23,150 bases of DNA from Lachnospiraceae bacterium (GTDB lineage Bacteria; Bacillota; Clostridia; Lachnospirales; Lachnospiraceae). Both the position numbers and the translations under genes were made by a program. This document shows positions 22,772-23,150 of the stretch, piece by piece. Numbering within the stretch: position 1 is the first letter of the stretch; each line of letters starts with the position of its first letter. The stretch is from contig JAHZAV010000033.1 in assembly GCA_019423745.1 (NCBI GenBank), positions 1 to 23,150 on the forward strand, given 5' to 3'. A model generated the notes under the pieces. The model did no database searches. It worked only from the letters and a program-made list of their open reading frames with translations, and was not told where the DNA came from.

Positions 22772-22808
22772 AAAAAAAATATCCGAAGAAATATTCCTCG
22801 GATATTTT
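22772..22808 (-). terminator. Terminator of the tRNA operon
   Basis: AAAATATCCGA (22776-22786) pairs perfectly with TCGGATATTTT (22798-22808). On the minus strand the hairpin is followed by a run of eight T (22779-22772), 8 bases past the end of tRNA-Lys. Confidence 0.85.
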
Positions 22809-22815
22809 AACTTAA

Positions 22816-22888
22816 TGAGCGTGCGGGGATTCGAACCCCGGACAACTTGATTAAAAGTCAAGTGCTCTACCACCTGAGCTACACGCCC
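22816..22888 (-). tRNA. tRNA-Lys (anticodon TTT)
   Basis: The minus strand folds as a cloverleaf of 73 bases: acceptor GGGCGTG/CACGCTC with one G-T pair, anticodon loop CTTTTAA with TTT, T-arm GGGGTTCGAATCCCC, discriminator A. CCA is not encoded. It is the last gene of the tRNA operon. Confidence 0.95.
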
Positions 22889-22916
22889 ATATATCTAAAA
22901 TTTTGAGAAAAGAAAG

Positions 22917-22989
<73 letters not shown>

Positions 22990-22995
22990 ATTGAG

Positions 22996-23069
<74 letters not shown>

Positions 23070-23098
23070 TCAGTATTTAACAAATATTAGAATTAGAA

Positions 23099-23150
23099 AG
23101 CCGATGATCGGACTCGAACCGATAACCTGCTGATTACAAATCAGCTGCTC
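23099..23150 (-). tRNA. tRNA-Thr (anticodon TGT), partial
   Basis: The 3' part of a minus-strand tRNA is cut by the window edge. The anticodon arm CTGATTTGTAATCAG gives TGT, and the T-arm TCGGTTCGAGTCCGA and acceptor 3' strand ATCGGC follow, with T as discriminator base. The 5' acceptor and most of the D-arm lie beyond 23150. Confidence 0.9.

Overview
The window looks like a low-GC Clostridia chromosome, most likely a Lachnospiraceae-type gut anaerobe. This rests on the AT-rich sequence with strong AGGAGG-type ribosome binding sites, a spore maturation gene (spmA), YesM/YesN-style sugar sensing, tRNA genes without an encoded CCA, and protein sequences that read like that family. The genus cannot be fixed by eye.

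Layout. 1-1613 (minus): a single-gene unit for a polyprenyl-phosphate sugar transferase with its own promoter and terminator. 1649-7255 (minus): a four-gene sugar-sensing operon, transcribed in the order YesN-type response regulator, YesM/LytS-type histidine kinase, membrane-anchored sugar-binding protein, MglB-like lipoprotein. Its promoter carries a CcpA cre-like palindrome over the -35 and a 20-base palindrome over the -10. 7263-12100 (minus): an mgl galactose/glucose ABC transporter operon (mglB-mglA-mglC) ending in a terminator. Its MglB is circularly permuted and its MglC has a coiled-coil N-terminal extension of about 220 residues. 12137-13824: a small accessory patch with an XRE regulator carrying membrane segments, three tiny plus-strand ORFs and a truncated XRE-regulator remnant. 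13946-16324 (minus): MerR regulator, ABC ATPase and ABC-2 permease, with a 19-bp-spacer promoter typical of MerR control. 16373-21007 (minus): a yybP-ykoY (Mn2+) riboswitch ahead of a Ca2+/Mn2+ P-type ATPase, followed after 1 bp by an AI-2E/PerM-family membrane protein and then spmA. 21052-22622 (plus): a divergently transcribed sodium:neurotransmitter-symporter family protein, followed by a 20-bp perfect palindrome and a 22-nt tandem repeat. 22776-23150 (minus): the end of a tRNA operon (Thr, initiator Met, Phe, Lys) with its terminator.

How it fits together. The sensor operon probably detects an extracellular hexose through one or both binding proteins, signals through the kinase to the AraC-type regulator, and switches on the adjacent mgl operon, with catabolite repression acting on the sensor operon. 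The MglB-like protein of the sensor operon keeps all ten residues that contact sugar in E. coli MglB. The MglB of the transporter operon has the same fold segments in rotated order. This is the most unusual feature of the window. The riboswitch gives the P-type pump a likely role in Mn2+ efflux and may place the PerM protein in the same regulon.
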